Source of the DNA: Telmatactis stephensoni
Taxonomy: Eukaryota > Cnidaria > Anthozoa > Actiniaria > Isophelliidae
Assembly (NCBI GenBank): GCA_029948255.1
Contig: JALIZF010001914.1
Span: 496,001-560,000 of the forward strand
Length of the DNA stretch: 64,000 bases
Direction: 5' to 3'
The position numbers and the translations under genes are program-made. Numbering within the stretch: position 1 is the first letter of the stretch; each line of letters begins with the position of its first letter. This document shows, in pieces, positions 29,701-44,700 of the stretch. The notes below the pieces were generated by a model. The model worked only from the letters and a program-made list of their open reading frames with translations, made no database searches and was not told the DNA's origin.

Positions 29701-32700
29701 CGATTAACAATGTAGTTTGCCCGCAATGCATGATGAAAAGCATGAAATATCCTGGCGAGGAACACCTAGAATCTTTGAATCTGACTTTAACTTTTGGCTT
29801 TTGGCTTTTAGCGTTTCACGTTTGATGAACTGAGAAAGGGAAAATACAAAATTTGAAATGTCGAACTCAAAACCTTAAAGTAAAAACTTCAAATGGCAAT
29901 TTCAAACGGGCAAGAGTGAAAAATGCAAAAGTCTGAAAATGAAATGGCAAATGACAAAAGTCAAAATGATAGTGTGAAATCGAAAATGTCAAACGGCAAG
30001 AAAGAAAATGCAGAAGTCTAAAATTGAAAGTGGTAAATGACAAAAGCTAAAATGGCTAAGGGCAAAATTCGCTTAAGTCAAATTAAACATTTTAAACGGC
30101 AAATGAAAAAAAAAAATCCCAAAACCGGCAGGCCACGACAGGGGGCTAAGTAAAGTAAGTACACTCACTGAACTAAGTCCACACAATTTTGTTGTGCTGG
30201 AGCTTGTTTATGTTTTCAGTTTTTGCATTCTTCCCTCACCCTCCCTTCCTAGCATTCCTCTGTATGGACTCCTAATGGTGTGGTTAATAATTACAGCTGG
30301 CAAAAAATGAACAAGGTTTTTTCAGATGTGACGAATGCTAATGCTATATATAGTTTATTATCATAGTAGGTCCAAATCAACTGTAAAGTTGCCAAATTTT
30401 TTGTTCGATCAACTGTTCGATGTACTACTTACTTATTAACTCACCTCATAAGCCATTCTTTAAATTGCTTTTTTTAAATATTATTATTTCTTTTGTTCTT
30501 TTTTTTTTCTTTCTTTCTTTCTTTCCTTCTTTCTTTCTTTTTTCAATAATCACGAATACCAAAGGCTTGATTTTGCTTATTATATAATAATCATTATAAT
30601 CATTATAAAATATTTGAGATATAACGCGCGCGCTGATTGGCTGGCTACCATGTTTATATCAGAGGACAGAGACATGGCTCGCTCAAAAAACATGGAAAAT
30701 ATTTTATAAAAGCAATATAAAACGATCGCTTATGTCTCTGTACTGTGATATAAACACTCTGGAAGATGTAGAGCACTCGAAAAGCAAGAGAAACACTCAG
30801 CTACGCCTCGTGTTCCTAAGCTTGCTTTTCTCTTGCTCTACAACTTCCATCGTGTTTATATCACAGAACAGAGACATGCGCGCGCGTTTTATATTTCTTA
30901 AGTATATAGCCTCCTATAACAATCTGACGAGGGCGCCTGGGAGTTTTGCCATTTGTCCTCGACTTTTGCATTTGGCGAACCATCTCGGCCACCATACACA
31001 TCTTAGTATTTGGTTGGGGGTACACGGTCCCTTTTTCCACAAAGTGGTTTTTGGGTTAACGTGTCCGGCTATGATGTTTAAGTTAGTTTTTTGCATTGTA
31101 TGTACTGAGATCCTGGTTGTTGCAATGAATAAAAATATTGTGGGCCTGGCTGGTCAACCTGCCCAAGCGTCAATGTCTGTGTGTGTTATCCATAATTTTA
31201 AGTGGAGTCAAAATCGAAGTATTTCTTTTGTTCATCCACACTTCCATGGTTCATTCGTGTTCATTGGGTGGCTTTTTATGAAAGCGACCCACAGGAGATA
31301 GCTGAAATTCAGGCTGTTAGCAAAACTCAAATGAATATATTATGCGCAGTCAAGGCCGTTGACCAAGATAATTGTTTCATTACCTTTGAAGAGAGGATAC
31401 TTTCAGCTTTTACATGTAAAGCTAATGATGTACAGAGCTCATGCACTGGAAAGCATTGATTAGACGACATCTTTGCAAAGTCTTCGAAAGGAACATAGCA
31501 CAAAAACAGTCTGCGGAAGTAGGGATCCATTAAGAACATGGGCTGGGCTTTGGGCAGGAATACTTCAACAAATCTGAAATGAAAATGAAAACTTTATACA
31601 CGACTTTCATAATGGCTGCTGCTAATTAGCATAAATTGTGAAGAATCAATAATTATTTCCAGAATTGCAAAAAGTTGAAATCATGAAGGATGTTGATTTA
31701 GAAAATATGTGCAAGTTTCAAAACAAAGTATTAAATCCTTGAAAACATATGAGGATTTAAAATTTTGAAAATGCATCAAAACGAGGCTACACAGGCTTTT
31801 GGTAAAAATCACATACAAAACGCTCAATTTTTGACTGCGCATAACTTCTTTAATATTGAACCAGAAGTGATAAAATTTTCTGAATATTTTTGTCATGAAG
31901 TACTTTCTAACATAGCATTTCTTGCAAAAAAGCTCTAATTTTCTGTACTGGAAAAACTGACTTATGAAAGTGGTGTATAAAGTGTATGTTCACTGATTGT
32001 AGTATAGGTGGGAAGAAAATATTGAATATCGGAATGGGGATGGCACCGACCGAACAACTGATTGTCCGATGGACTCCGAGAACGTCCGTGAATCCTTACA
32101 TATTGAAATGCATGTAGTTTTTTACTTCTTATAAGATAACATAGATCGGAAACAATGAATATACTAGTAATAATAACAACACAGCAGCAAATTTTAACAA
32201 AAATATACTTGCTTTGAGTGTGGCTTGCACTTTGGGACACCTGTCACATGACACCACCTTTGGATAAGATTTGTTTCCATATCTTCAGGCTTCTCAAAAG
32301 GCTTGAGGTCTTTGCGAAGAAAGTGCAGAAGTGGTACGGCAAGGATGATCTCCGGGAATGATAAATATTGTCGTTGTTTTGCACAATCCATCAGATGAAT
32401 GATAGATTCAGCAAGTTTACTGAAAATAAACCAGGAAGGCATCGGTAATTCATGGAAATCAAACCAACCCATCTAATAACGCTCAAGACTATTAGTATGT
32501 CACAGCAGGAAAAAACGTACACCATCAGAAATCTAAACAGAAAATGTGTGTCTTCCGATTTGTGGTCTTTTTGTTAGAAGTTCATTTATGCAGCCATTAC
32601 TCATATCTCATAATAGTTAAGCTGCATATACACGAGGAAAACTTGTCAAGAAAACTTGTTCGTGTAGATGCGACTTTACAACAGGTGTCATGTGATTAGA

Positions 32701-35700
32701 AAATGTAAGACATAGTCTGCACCGATACACGGTTTTAAAACTTTCCCAAAACCGGGGCCCGTTTCGTGAAAGACCAAACTTATCTGATACCCTTTGTATT
32801 ATGTATTATGGGTGTTTCTCAAAGTGCACGCTATTTTCAATTAGCATGCTTTTAAAGGCAAGTATGCATATGTGGGTAGTCTCTCACTACTCTCTTTCAC
32901 TAGTTGCAAATCTGCTAGTGCATGACTCACCTCCACGTGTCTTCAGGGAAATGTGTACGAATCTCATTGAAATCACAACCGCTAGAACTGTTTGTTCCCA
33001 ATACAAGACAGTGGATAACGTCAGAAAGCTCAGCATTTGACAGTCCTAGTTCGAAGTGATGTATTAGATGGGTAATGGCTAAGCTCGACACTAGCCGGTT
33101 TATGCGAACGTCTGAGTTTTGGAGCTCTTTCTCGTTTAGAACGGCATTCTTAGAAATCTTGGGCTTTAGAAAGTCTTTAAGAATCTGTAGAACATAACAA
33201 ATAACATAAGCAAAGATAGATACCAATTAAAATTTTTATAAACTTACAACGGTTTTCGATATTGTGCGAACTGATTTTAGTAACTATTAGTATTAATTTT
33301 TTCAGTGATGTTTTGTTGAGGTGGGTGGAAGCGAGTAACCCGGCAAATTCCAACGGACTGTTTGAAGGTCAAAGTTCGCAGAAGTATCGAAAACCGCAGT
33401 AAACTTTATTTACTTCACGACCTAAACAACTGTCAAAGTTTTGTTTTACCATCTTTTCATAATCTAATCTTTGCATGCTGGATCAAGCTTCACTTTTTGA
33501 ACTTTAACTGTAAAGGATGCTCCTTCGGTTTAGTTTGATTGATTTAATTAGTAAGTTAATTAGTAGTTATCCTTGTAACCACACCTAGTTACATTATGTT
33601 TTTTCCTGTTTGTGCAATCTGTAATTGGACCTTTTAGCGTCACCACGCGCATATAAAAGGCCTTTAGCGTCCCTTTTTGCTAGTTTTTAGTAGTGGTTCG
33701 TTAATGGTGTGCAAATATTTGACCTTCGTTGTTATATTTCGTCTTGGTAAAATCTTTGGTTTTTAGAGGCAAGCGGGAACAACATGTAAGTACGCCTTTG
33801 TTATTATTAGTTGTTAAGAGAACTTTAAGTACATTCAAAGTTTCAAGTTTGAACTATTTCACGTTTGTACGCATTTCTATGGCATAGTATTTACGTTTAT
33901 TGAGATTCCTCGTGCATCTATTGTTATTCTTCTATTAGCAATGTGCTAAGTGTAATTTTATTGAGTTTTTATGCATTTTTGTATATCGAATGTTCTTTAT
34001 TGTTTGAAATATGTACTCTTGAAATGTTGATTATTGCATTGAAATCATGTACATGTAATAGTTTTTATCGGGAATCGTTACGAAGTGTATTTCAGTTTAC
34101 TTCAATAAATCCACGTTTCCTTCGTTGAACTTGGTTGCATGATTTGCGAAGCCCTGCCTTTGCTGATTCAGTAAAGTTCGCCGCCTTTAAAAGCGCCTTA
34201 GCCAGTGGTCGCGAAGCCTCATGCGTGAAGATTATTAACGCCTCGTTCTATTCATGTAATAGTTGCTCCAAGGCTAAATCGCTTACATTAACAATCTGTT
34301 TTTTGTTTGTTTGTTTGTATTTTTTGTTAACGATCTTTTCTAAAAGCAAGTTGGAGTTTGAGTGAAAGATGCAGTGCTAGAAGTGTAATTCATTCAAAAT
34401 TCAACTTCATTCTATCTCCCATATTCTAAATATACTTGCTTTAGATGGTGTACTATAGTAATTAGAATATATAGGCACACAATTATATAATACGATGTAG
34501 CTACATTTACACCATATATAAATTGTCCATACATCAGTGGAGCGATTGAATTCGAAATTCATCTATAGATATATACGCGAAGATTACACCCTGCAGAAAT
34601 GTAAAACTTAAAACCAAGAGACCATAATACTAAGAGAGCGAAGCTCAGTATTGATGTCTGTGCCATGTTCGTGGCGGCTAAGGCTATTTTTAGTAACTTC
34701 GCCATCGCGCGCGCAAGGCTCTTAGACAATAGAATTCAAACGGTCCCGTCCGCGCGCACGTCAAAAATCAAATTCTATTGGTGGAGGGACTTGCGCGCGC
34801 GATGGCGAAGTTACTAAAAATAGCCTTAGCCGCCACGAACATGGCATAGACATCAATACTGAGCTTCGCTCTCTTAGTATTATGGTCTCTTGTTAAAACT
34901 TTATTCAAATACAGTGAGACTCAAACGTCTGTGCTAAAATAGCTTTTTATGGCTCAAAAAACTGTATGCTATGCACGTGCACATGCTGTGAACAATTTGC
35001 GAGTGCAATATGCTAATTAGCGAGTCGAATGGTTGTCTCAATGCAAGTTTTGAGCTGGCGTTCGGGTCAAAATCAGGTTTAACATGTTTAAGTTTCGGGT
35101 CGTTTTAGTGCTTGTATTTGAATGTGCTGTTGCAATATTGCTGTGTATACTGAACAAGTAATGCCCTACTTAAACGCCAAGCAAAAATAAGCCTGCGCTT
35201 TTGAGATTTTCAAAAACAACTTCTGATGTACAAAGTTGCGGAGAAAATGTCTCACAAGAGCTAGACTCGGAAAGAAAAAAATATATCTTGACATCGATGA
35301 AGAGTTGAAAGTCGGCTTTTTCACGTAAGGTAAGTGTATATTTTAGCAATATTTCCAAAGTGCTCTCATGGTGTTTTGCGTACTTCGAATATTTTTTACG
35401 CTGTCGTTATATCCAAGAATAGAAATACAGCATCTGTGGAAACTTTGGTGATTTAAAGAAAATCAAACAGATTAAATCTCTTAAAATCACTTTGAAATGT
35501 TGTGCATTTGTCTGAATTTTTCTATGCAGTTTACCGCTTGTCTGAAGCTCATCAATTTTGCGAGATATTAGAGGAAAACCATTTTTGACGATGTTCGATT
35601 TTCGCTATTTTAAAAACGTTGATCGATTTAATTATAACATCATTTAAGACTTCAATCTTATGCTCATATTTGGTGTAGAAACCAAGTCCATTGGTGCGCA

Positions 35701-38700
35701 TTAAGTTGTCCATTGCGCCAATGAAAATGTGCGGTGCGGTCCGAAAACAACTACTTCGAGTCACCTTAAAAAGTTGAAAAGTGAAACACACTGTAACAAG
35801 CAAATTAGTGTCGAGTCAGTAGAAAAGATTCAATGTCTATTCTAATTTTGTAGCTAACGAAATGCGAAAAATACGATTAGGTACGTACCTACAAACAATG
35901 CTAGGGACATGGGTGTTTTGCTTTTGATAGCAAATATCCAAAAAAAAAAAACAGAATTCATAGAACTTGAGTCAGTATGCATTTGACATTGGAATAAATA
36001 ATTTAAATGTAATGCATTTATATGGACTTCTGAATAAATATTTGAAATAAGTTTTGTACAAATGTGTATGTCTTTTCTAAATGATGCTGTGTAATTGATA
36101 GAGTGATGGCACAATTCGTGAAACAACATCTATTGACAACCAGCAACGCGAAAACACTTTTCGCGTAACCTTGACATTTTGGAGGTTTTCACGGGTTTGT
36201 TTTCACTAAAAATCGTGAAGCCTTTTTGAGCCTTTTTGGACAGCATTTTAGTTTATCCTATTTTCTGTAAAACAGTTTTGTTAAAATGAAAATAACTCCA
36301 GCTGTATTAAGATAAACAGTAGGTTTTGAACTCGTGGTCGTCATGTTGTAATTTTGAAACTGAAACCGGCACTCTGATCACAATAGATAATTTTATTTAT
36401 ACACCGGGGGCAAAAAGATCCAAACAACTAGAGAAATAACAAGATAATTAGTAAAGCAAGAAATATAAATGAAACTTATCTCTATAAAGTCACATATTGG
36501 AAAGTTTCAGGGCCTGTTTTTCACTTCATGTACTTTGATCGGAAGTGACCACCATTTTGCAAACAAACCGCGCGAGCAATGCATGGTGGGATACTGCTGG
36601 ACCCTCCTCTGATAATAAGCATTCATTCAATAACAAAGAAACATTAAAGATATTATATGTGCTTTATTGCCATCAATCCTAAAGGGGAGCATGCATGTAG
36701 CATGCGGGACTGAGCTTGTTGCATGTAATAATTTGCTCGCGGACCCGGGGGGGCACTTGTTCCGGATCTGATGGGGACGTGCCGCCCAGCCTCCTCAAAC
36801 CTGACCCTGTTTAAGACACCTAAATTCTCGAAAAACGATACCCTATATAAGACAAGAGGGCATTTTAGGGACCCTATTTAAGACTGTGAGGAAAATTGTA
36901 CATTAAAAAAAGAATAGGCGGTTATAGTCCATTAATATTTTAATTAGGTCGCTAGTATGCTAACATCAAGCCAGTGAAATTATAGGGGAATTATAGTCAT
37001 AACTCGTGCACGACACTGCAGAATAATCAAGTATTGTCAAACAGGAAAAAAAGTTGGCCTCGAATATTACACTATTTGAAAAAAATTGACCCTGTTTAAG
37101 ACAATTTAATTATCGTAAAATCTATACCCTGTCTAAGACCGCAGGAGCTAAAATCACGACCCTGACGGGCGGCACGTCCCCGTATAGTAAATATATGCAA
37201 GTGCCCCCCCGGGCTCGCGGACAAGACATAATACTATTAATAATGACTTCGATGTTAATTTCAACATTAAATTTAGGTCCTACATGTACCTTGGTAAATT
37301 CCAAATCATGGATTCTCTTCATCACTGGACTGTGCCCAAGAGAAATATATGGATATGTAAGGCACTCATGCAGAAGGTTTATCTTCTCTATGGCATCTAG
37401 AACAGTCATTTCGTCACAATCACCTGTGACAAATCCCTTCCACTTTGGAAGAAAAAAATTGGCAGCTTTTACTCTGTTCTTTTGCAGTTTATCAGGATCG
37501 AATCGGCCATTTTTACCAAAACTCCACAACTTAGAAAACCATGACCCTTTGGGGGGTTCAGTATAGATTACTCCATCATATTGGTGCCAAATAGCTAAAA
37601 AAAATGATAATCATAATTTGCTAGTTACAGTAATATAGATACATCTGGGAATAAAAATAAATAGCAGGTTTCTGATTTTAAAAAGCTCGGAGAAAAGCTA
37701 GAAAAAAAGAACATTCTGTGATTGATTAAAAATGGGTAAAATTCACGCATCATACCTTAAAGGTAAATTATCTAATAAGGATGCATTTTCAAAAAATAGT
37801 AAATAAATAGACATTTTACCATTTTTATGTCGATGGCTATTCAATAGGGTCAATGATCGATCGACAATTACCCCACCATGTTCATCAGAAAATTCTGAGT
37901 ATTCCCACTCCACCTTTTTGCCAGAACACAAAACATACTTGTATGGTATTGGTCTAGACAAGAACCGAATGGGAAGTTGTATCTCTCCATGTACCAACAC
38001 AAACTTATCTTCAAGAGTCCTAAGTACAAGCAAAAACAATCTGTCATAATTTGTTGTCTACCTACAGTGCACTACATCGATCTATTAATTACACTACGTG
38101 CGACAATATTGGGTGTACTATCTCCTCTGGTGTAAGTTGGGATTCAACAACAAAACAATACAATAATTATAATACAATACAATTACAATAATAATAAATA
38201 ATTATTTATTTACGTATCAAATGACTTCTAGTACTTGTGCACTAGTTGGGGGACACTGTACTCTCACACACACTACCACTACTTTCTTATGTTCTATGCA
38301 TACAATTCTCAGCTCACTAGGTCATTTTCACTGAGGAGGAAACCCTTGCTTTTTGCTTCCCAAAAAGCAAGTTGCTTCCCAAAAAGCAAGGGCCGGCAAG
38401 AACCATGTAAACCTACAAAACAGATCATGGTTGCAACTATAATTACGGCCAACTGGTATAACTTTGGCTTTTCATACAATTAATCAACACTGCAATTATT
38501 CCAAGAAAGAAATAGAATGATCCACAATGACTGGCAATGCTTAAAACAACAAACTTAATAAATGATACATAACTTTGTACAATATTGCATGTGTGGACAT
38601 AATCACCTTTCAGGGTTTTTCATATTCAGTGCTGTAAAATCATATGTACTCTTCATTCCTACCTGGTGTCAAATTCATCAGCAATGTTATACTTCCAGTC

Positions 38701-41700
38701 TCCAAGTTCCTCATGCCCCAAACGAACAGTAATTGCTTGTTTATCAGGGTTAAATTTGAAATCGGGTGACAACAAAGCATGGAAGATTACTTTTACACAG
38801 TCTCCATCTAATGATAGCTTCATTGGAGGTGGAGTATGGTATTGAGTAGAATGTTCATCTTCTTGTTGTTCTTCATGTTTTGCAGCATCTTCAGATGATT
38901 TATTGTCCGATTCACATTCTAAAGCAGGCATTTCCTCATCTTCAACTGTGTTAGAACAATCTTCATGTTTTGCAGCATCTTCAGATGATTTATTGTCAGA
39001 TTTACATTCTAAAGCAGGCATTTCTTCATCTTCAACTCTGTTAGAACAATATCTACAATTAAGACACTCATTCAACCAGTGGTATAGCTACTATTATGTA
39101 CATATACATGTGATAGTGCAGGAATATAGTGCGCAAATAGAATTGTTCAGTTTTTTGCTACAAGCATGAAAATTGGCACAATGATAGAAGACAAAATGCT
39201 GACTAATTTTTGATATAGTGCCACGCCCCAAAATTAATACTTCCAGTTTTACACATGTGGAATTAATTTTCACTTAAAATTAAATAAGATTGTTGCATTA
39301 ACAAGGTGTTCCATGAAATGTGATAATTCTTTATGAGTACTGTTTCTTCTACTTAACTAGCTATAGTGCCCCACCCTATTTCCCATTTTTCCATGAAGTT
39401 TTGTGTTAATGGATTTAATTAAAATGCAAGCATACTGCCCCAAAGTCTGGAACAGAGAGACATAAAAATAGCTTTATACCGCGAGGTATAAGACTTATTA
39501 ATAAAAAATGACATTTTAATTAGAGTTATAGTCTGATTATGCTTCATTTTTATCATTTATTGTAAACCATTTGTATTTTTCATCCTAAGTTTGGTAAATA
39601 AAGATTATTATTATAAATAAAATTTATGAAAATAACTGTTTTCTTTCACACTATCAGCATCACCCATCCTATTTGGTCTGATATTGTATGCCATTTTATT
39701 TGACATGTCCTGCCACACCCAAAACTTGATATTGCCAGTACAAATACATAGAAATATCTCAAGTCTCTAAAATATTAAAATTATTTACCTTGTTTTAAAG
39801 CTAAGAAGATAGAACAATAGACCAATACGATACAATATCAACAATGCAGTCATAGCCACACCTTTTCATTGGTACTAACAGTAATAGTGAAGTGGAAATA
39901 GCTAATAGCTACAATCATTGCCAGTATTGTTTGCACGATATTGTCGTGATGCGCGCGAAAAGTAGATGGTGATGAGATTGGCTCCCCCCGTGCCCCCTTT
40001 ACAATGTTGCTGTGAAAATTCCGACACCTACGACTCGGCAATCAGTTCGAATTACCTTTTATCTAGCAGCAACATTGTACAGGGGGGAGGGGGGTCCAAT
40101 GGCACGGTCACAAAGTGTACAATTGTAGAAATATCCGTTGAATGCACATCGTGCCAACTAATTTTGGCAAGGATTGTAGCTACTAATTTTTGCAATACTT
40201 AGTCTATTAATTAGTTGATTTGAATCAATTTCAAAATTAAAGAGCCGTGAAAAACCATTCTTACAAACATTTACGACACAACATTTTGTCCCAATTTACT
40301 AGAAATCATAAAAATGACGTCTCGCAAAACATGCCTCTCAAAATTTTGCAAAAATAATAAAGTAACAAGGTGATTTTCTTGCTTAGAAGAATTAAAACAA
40401 GATGAAAAAAGATGCCTTTTAAAAATTTCATTTGGATTTTGAATGTACAATGATAAGCTTTTGAATATACGATGATAAGATTTTGAATATACGATGATAA
40501 ACTTTCTCGGACTCACACTCTGGATTCTATACTTCAAACTGTCGGATGGCTCTGTTTTTTTTTAATTCATTGTATTGCTACTTTCATCTGACGAGTTTGT
40601 GAGTATTTGTACAAATTACTTGTACAAATGTTCAATCATCTCCGCTGATAAAACGGTGTGAGATCTTTTTCATGGACGTAAATCTTGTCATGGATTGATA
40701 CCTAATTCGTTCACTAAAAGCACAAAAACAAGAATGCGTCATGTGTAGCAACTTTAGTTCGGATTACTAGACATACAAATGTGAATCAGAGTTCTCTTGA
40801 AATTACTGAATTTTTCTAGTGATTTTTCTATATAGGGTCTCCTATATATAAGAGGACGGGGATGCTCGTCGGAAATTTTGAAAATGACCCCTTAAAGGTA
40901 CCTGAGTGGGAGTGGCAACAATTCATTTCTACCCCTAAAAGGTACCAATTCAAAAGCAATAATAAGAAATTAAAGTAAGAAACACTGATGTGCTTTGAAG
41001 ATTCAATTCAGATCATCAAAATTGTCCCTTTCATGCGTATTTTAGGTAGTTTATTTACCCCAAAACAGTCCCTAAAAGGTACCAGCTATGTCTCTGGTAG
41101 TCCACTTAAGTCTGAGACACCCTAAAAGGTACCAGATTGCAGATTTTGACCCCTAAAAGGTACGACGAGCATCCCCGTCCATTTACGATCGGAGTGCCCC
41201 CCCCCCCCCCCCCCTGGGACTACAATAACTATCTCTCTTTTCAGGGATAAGTATTTTTCAGTTCTAAAGCATTATTTACTAGTTATTTATTTACTTGAAA
41301 TTAATAGTTATTTATATCCTAGGTAATAATTCATAAACTTATCTATTTTTAGTATTTATATATATGTACATATATTTTTAAAGTTGATGTGATATCTAAC
41401 AATTTTATCAACAATAAAGATGTTGATGTAGATTCCCACCTTCAAACAAATGTTAGCGTGGCTATGACTATGTTGTTGATAGCTAGTGTGTCGGTTTAGA
41501 GTGCATTTCATATGTCTGTGAAATAAGATCAAAGTTATTTGTGCTTATTTAGTTGCTATTTAGTCACTAGCATTGAACCAGAACTTTCTTATAATAGCAA
41601 TACACTGGAGACATCAAATACACAAGAGAATTGAGGCAAATGACTTTGCATAATAGCTTTTAATTACTTTATTACAAATGAACCTTCATTGTTTCTTTCA

Positions 41701-44700
41701 TTGAAACAGACTTTCTACACATCCAGTGTATTGCTTAATTATAAGAAAGTTCTGTTTCAATGGCAGTAACTAAATAACAACTAAATAGCAACTAAATAGG
41801 CACAAATAACTTGATCTTATTTCACAGACATATGAAATGCACTCTATTATCTTCTTAGCCTTAAAACAAGGTATTAAAGTAATTTTGATATTTTAGAGAT
41901 TTGAGATATTCCTATATATTTATACTGGCAGTATCAAGTATTGGGTATGGCAGTAGATGTCAAACAAAAGGGCATGCAACATATCAGACCAAATAGGACA
42001 GGTTGATGGTGGTAGTGTGGAAGAAAACAGTCATTTTCATAAATTCTAAATTTGATTAAATACATTAACATAAAACTGGAAATATGGAAACAAGGTGGGG
42101 CACTATAGCTGATTTAAAGTAGAAGGAACTGTTACAGTACTTGTAAAGAATTATCATATTTCATGGAACACCTTATTAATTTAATTTTAAGTGAAAATTA
42201 ATTCCATCGGTGTAAAACTGGAAGTATTGATTTTTGGGCGTGGCGCTACATCAGAAACAAGTCAGCATGTTCTCTTCTATCATTGTGCCAATTTTCATGC
42301 TTGTATCAAAAAAACCTGAGTGAACAATTCTGCACGATATTCCTGCAGAGGGCAGGTAAACTTCGAGTTACGCGCTTCAAGTTACGCACTTCGAATTACG
42401 CGCTTTCCGAGTTACGCGCTGTTCCACACCCATTTTTGCCCGTGCCACACCCAGTGCATAATTTGATGTCTTTGGGAAAGGTTAGTGACTTCGAGTTATG
42501 CAATGAGCGCACAACTCGAACTAAACCATATCGTCTTAAAGTGTCAAGTTACGTAAATAAGATGTTTATATATATTGAATTATCAGGTTTATAGGAAACT
42601 AATATTAGACTTAAAGAATTTTGAAATTTAAGAATATCAACATGTTATGTACTCACAACAATTGTGTAACAAAAACTACTAATGTAGCTTTAACATCAAG
42701 ATAAGAGATTCTTTTGTACCAAGGAAAAACAAATGTTATCAAGGTAGTAAAAGACATGTATCCATGGCCTAGTAGTTTTTTTCCTGTTATAGAAAGCATC
42801 CTGGACCATAACCAGCAGTTTTGCTGGAAGGGTGCACAGAACCTGGAAATGAACTATGTCCACGATACCTTTGTCTATTTAAATGCCTTACCTTTCCCTT
42901 GGAATTTCCAGCTCAGTGGGCAGTGTATGTGTGTGTGTGTGGTGTGTGTGTGTGTGTGTGGGGGGGGGGGGTATATAACAGTTCCTTTGTATTTCATGTG
43001 TGTGTGTACATTAAGTTATAAAATGGAATAAAACTCACAATAATCAAGAAAAGCGGACCTTTGCCGTCAAACTGAGAGAGAAAAAGCAAATATAATTGTA
43101 GGCCAATTCTGTATAGTAACAAGATATCTGAAACTTCATTTCTTTCCACCAGATGGAGGGTAAGATAACACTAGGCATGTGTGACATGACAGCACGTAGG
43201 CATTTTATCTGCACATGTGTGCGAACACATGAAATGGAAATGCTTTTTGGAAAACATGTGCAGACAAATACCCATATGCTCACAAGACACAAGTCTTTCG
43301 CAATGTTCTCTCATAATTTTGGGCAAATAGTTCACATCTTTTTTGGTATAATGGACCATTATCAGCTTAAACAACTCTTAGAGTCATTATTGCATTCTTG
43401 GAAAAACCTTTCTAGTTCAGTAACACGATTATGTCCCATAAGTGAGATTTGTAAGGGATCGGCTGACTACAGTACACTAGTGGAAGACGTTAAAGGGTGC
43501 CATGTAAAATGCAAGCAACTGTATAGGTAAGTGTCACAGTTAAATTTTTATTTCCTTCTTGAGAAGTCCTCGCCACTTATTATGGACCTATTCATGCAAA
43601 TGTACGTAACTTGAAAAATTAAGATATGTTTTAGTTCGAGTTGTGTGCTCATCGCATAAGTTGAAGTCACTAACCTTTCCTAAAGACATCAAGTTACGCA
43701 CTGGGTGTGGCACAGGCAAAAATGGGTGTGGTACAGTGCATAACTCGAAAAGCACGTAACTCGAAGCGCATAACTTGACAACTCTAACTCAAAGCACTTA
43801 ACTCAAACATTACCCGATGCCATTCCTGCACTATGATGATGACTTACAGGCCCATCACCAGGAGTGGTTCAAAACAAACCCATTTCCCCCCTCCTCATCC
43901 ACAGTCCATATCAAGAAAAACTGAATAATAATACATTAATAAATTAGTAAATATGACAGGAATTCCAAAAACACATCCTCTCCCTCCCCCCCCCCCCCCT
44001 CCCCCCTCCTCCAAGGTCTTGGTGACAGGCTTGATACATAATATGCCTTTGCCACAATTACTGAAACTAGTTAACATTTACCTCAGCTTCTTTCCTTCAG
44101 TTTTGGCTTGTTCAACATTAACATTTTGGGCTGTATTCTTTTTGGCTGCTTTCCCACCTTTCTTTTTCTTTTTTCTTTTCTTTCTATTCTGTCTTATGAC
44201 ATTTTGGTCATAAGTTATAACAGAACTTTTTGCTGTTACTTCTTCTTCAGAGGATGAAGATGATCCATTTTCATCATTTCCCTGTAAAATGATTTTAGAC
44301 CCTTTTAGAAAGCCTAAAAATGTTTAAAAACCACTGAAAAGAATTGAATTGCAGTATTTTTTGCACATAAAGTTTGTAAAATTGTCTTCTGTTAAGGCAT
44401 TTACTGAGGAAACCAATTTTATGTTTTTGGTTATTCCCAAGTATTAATCAACTTATTCTATGATTCTTTTAGCTCACTTATAGAAGAACTGGAAAATTGT
44501 TAAATTATTGAATACTGCTATTACTGAAAAATACTGAAGGTGTAATTAAAAACTAAAAAGGCTTACACTTACAGATTGTATGTTTTTCATTTCTCTTTCT
44601 TTGGTTTCTATAATATCTGTCTCACTAGTAGGTGCAATGTCTTGATCATCACTTGTACTGCTTTCAGGTTTATTAGACCACTCTCCTGTATTTGAACCTG

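Larger units (their letters stand above)
39112..42345. mobile_element. Large foldback element in RNF213 intron 3
   Basis: Sequence from about 39,112 to 39,830 recurs inverted at about 41,850-42,345. Shared blocks include the CATGAAAATTGGCAC stretch, 'TAGTGCCCCACC', 'GTGTTCCATGAAATGTG' and 'CTTAGAAGATA'. The left arm has an extra 200 bp. The space between holds the MITEs at 40834-41216 and 41497-41846 and a small hairpin at 39,980-40,100. No transposase is seen. Edges are approximate. Confidence 0.6.
42350..43815. mobile_element. Transposon-like element with about 200-bp inverted ends made of GTTACGCGCTTCG-type units
   Basis: The left end (42,350-42,545) contains a run of short units of the form CGAGTTACGCGCTT, then CACACCCATTTTTGCC and GAAAGGTTAGTGACTTC. 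The right end (43,625-43,815) holds the same blocks inverted. About 1.1 kb lies between, including plus-strand exon-like frames (see 42714-43530) and a GT/G-run microsatellite at 42,926-42,971. Confidence 0.55.

Noticed and set aside
30732..31301. 189-codon plus-strand frame
   Set aside because: It overlaps a foldback and the right end of an inverted-repeat element and shows no family resemblance.
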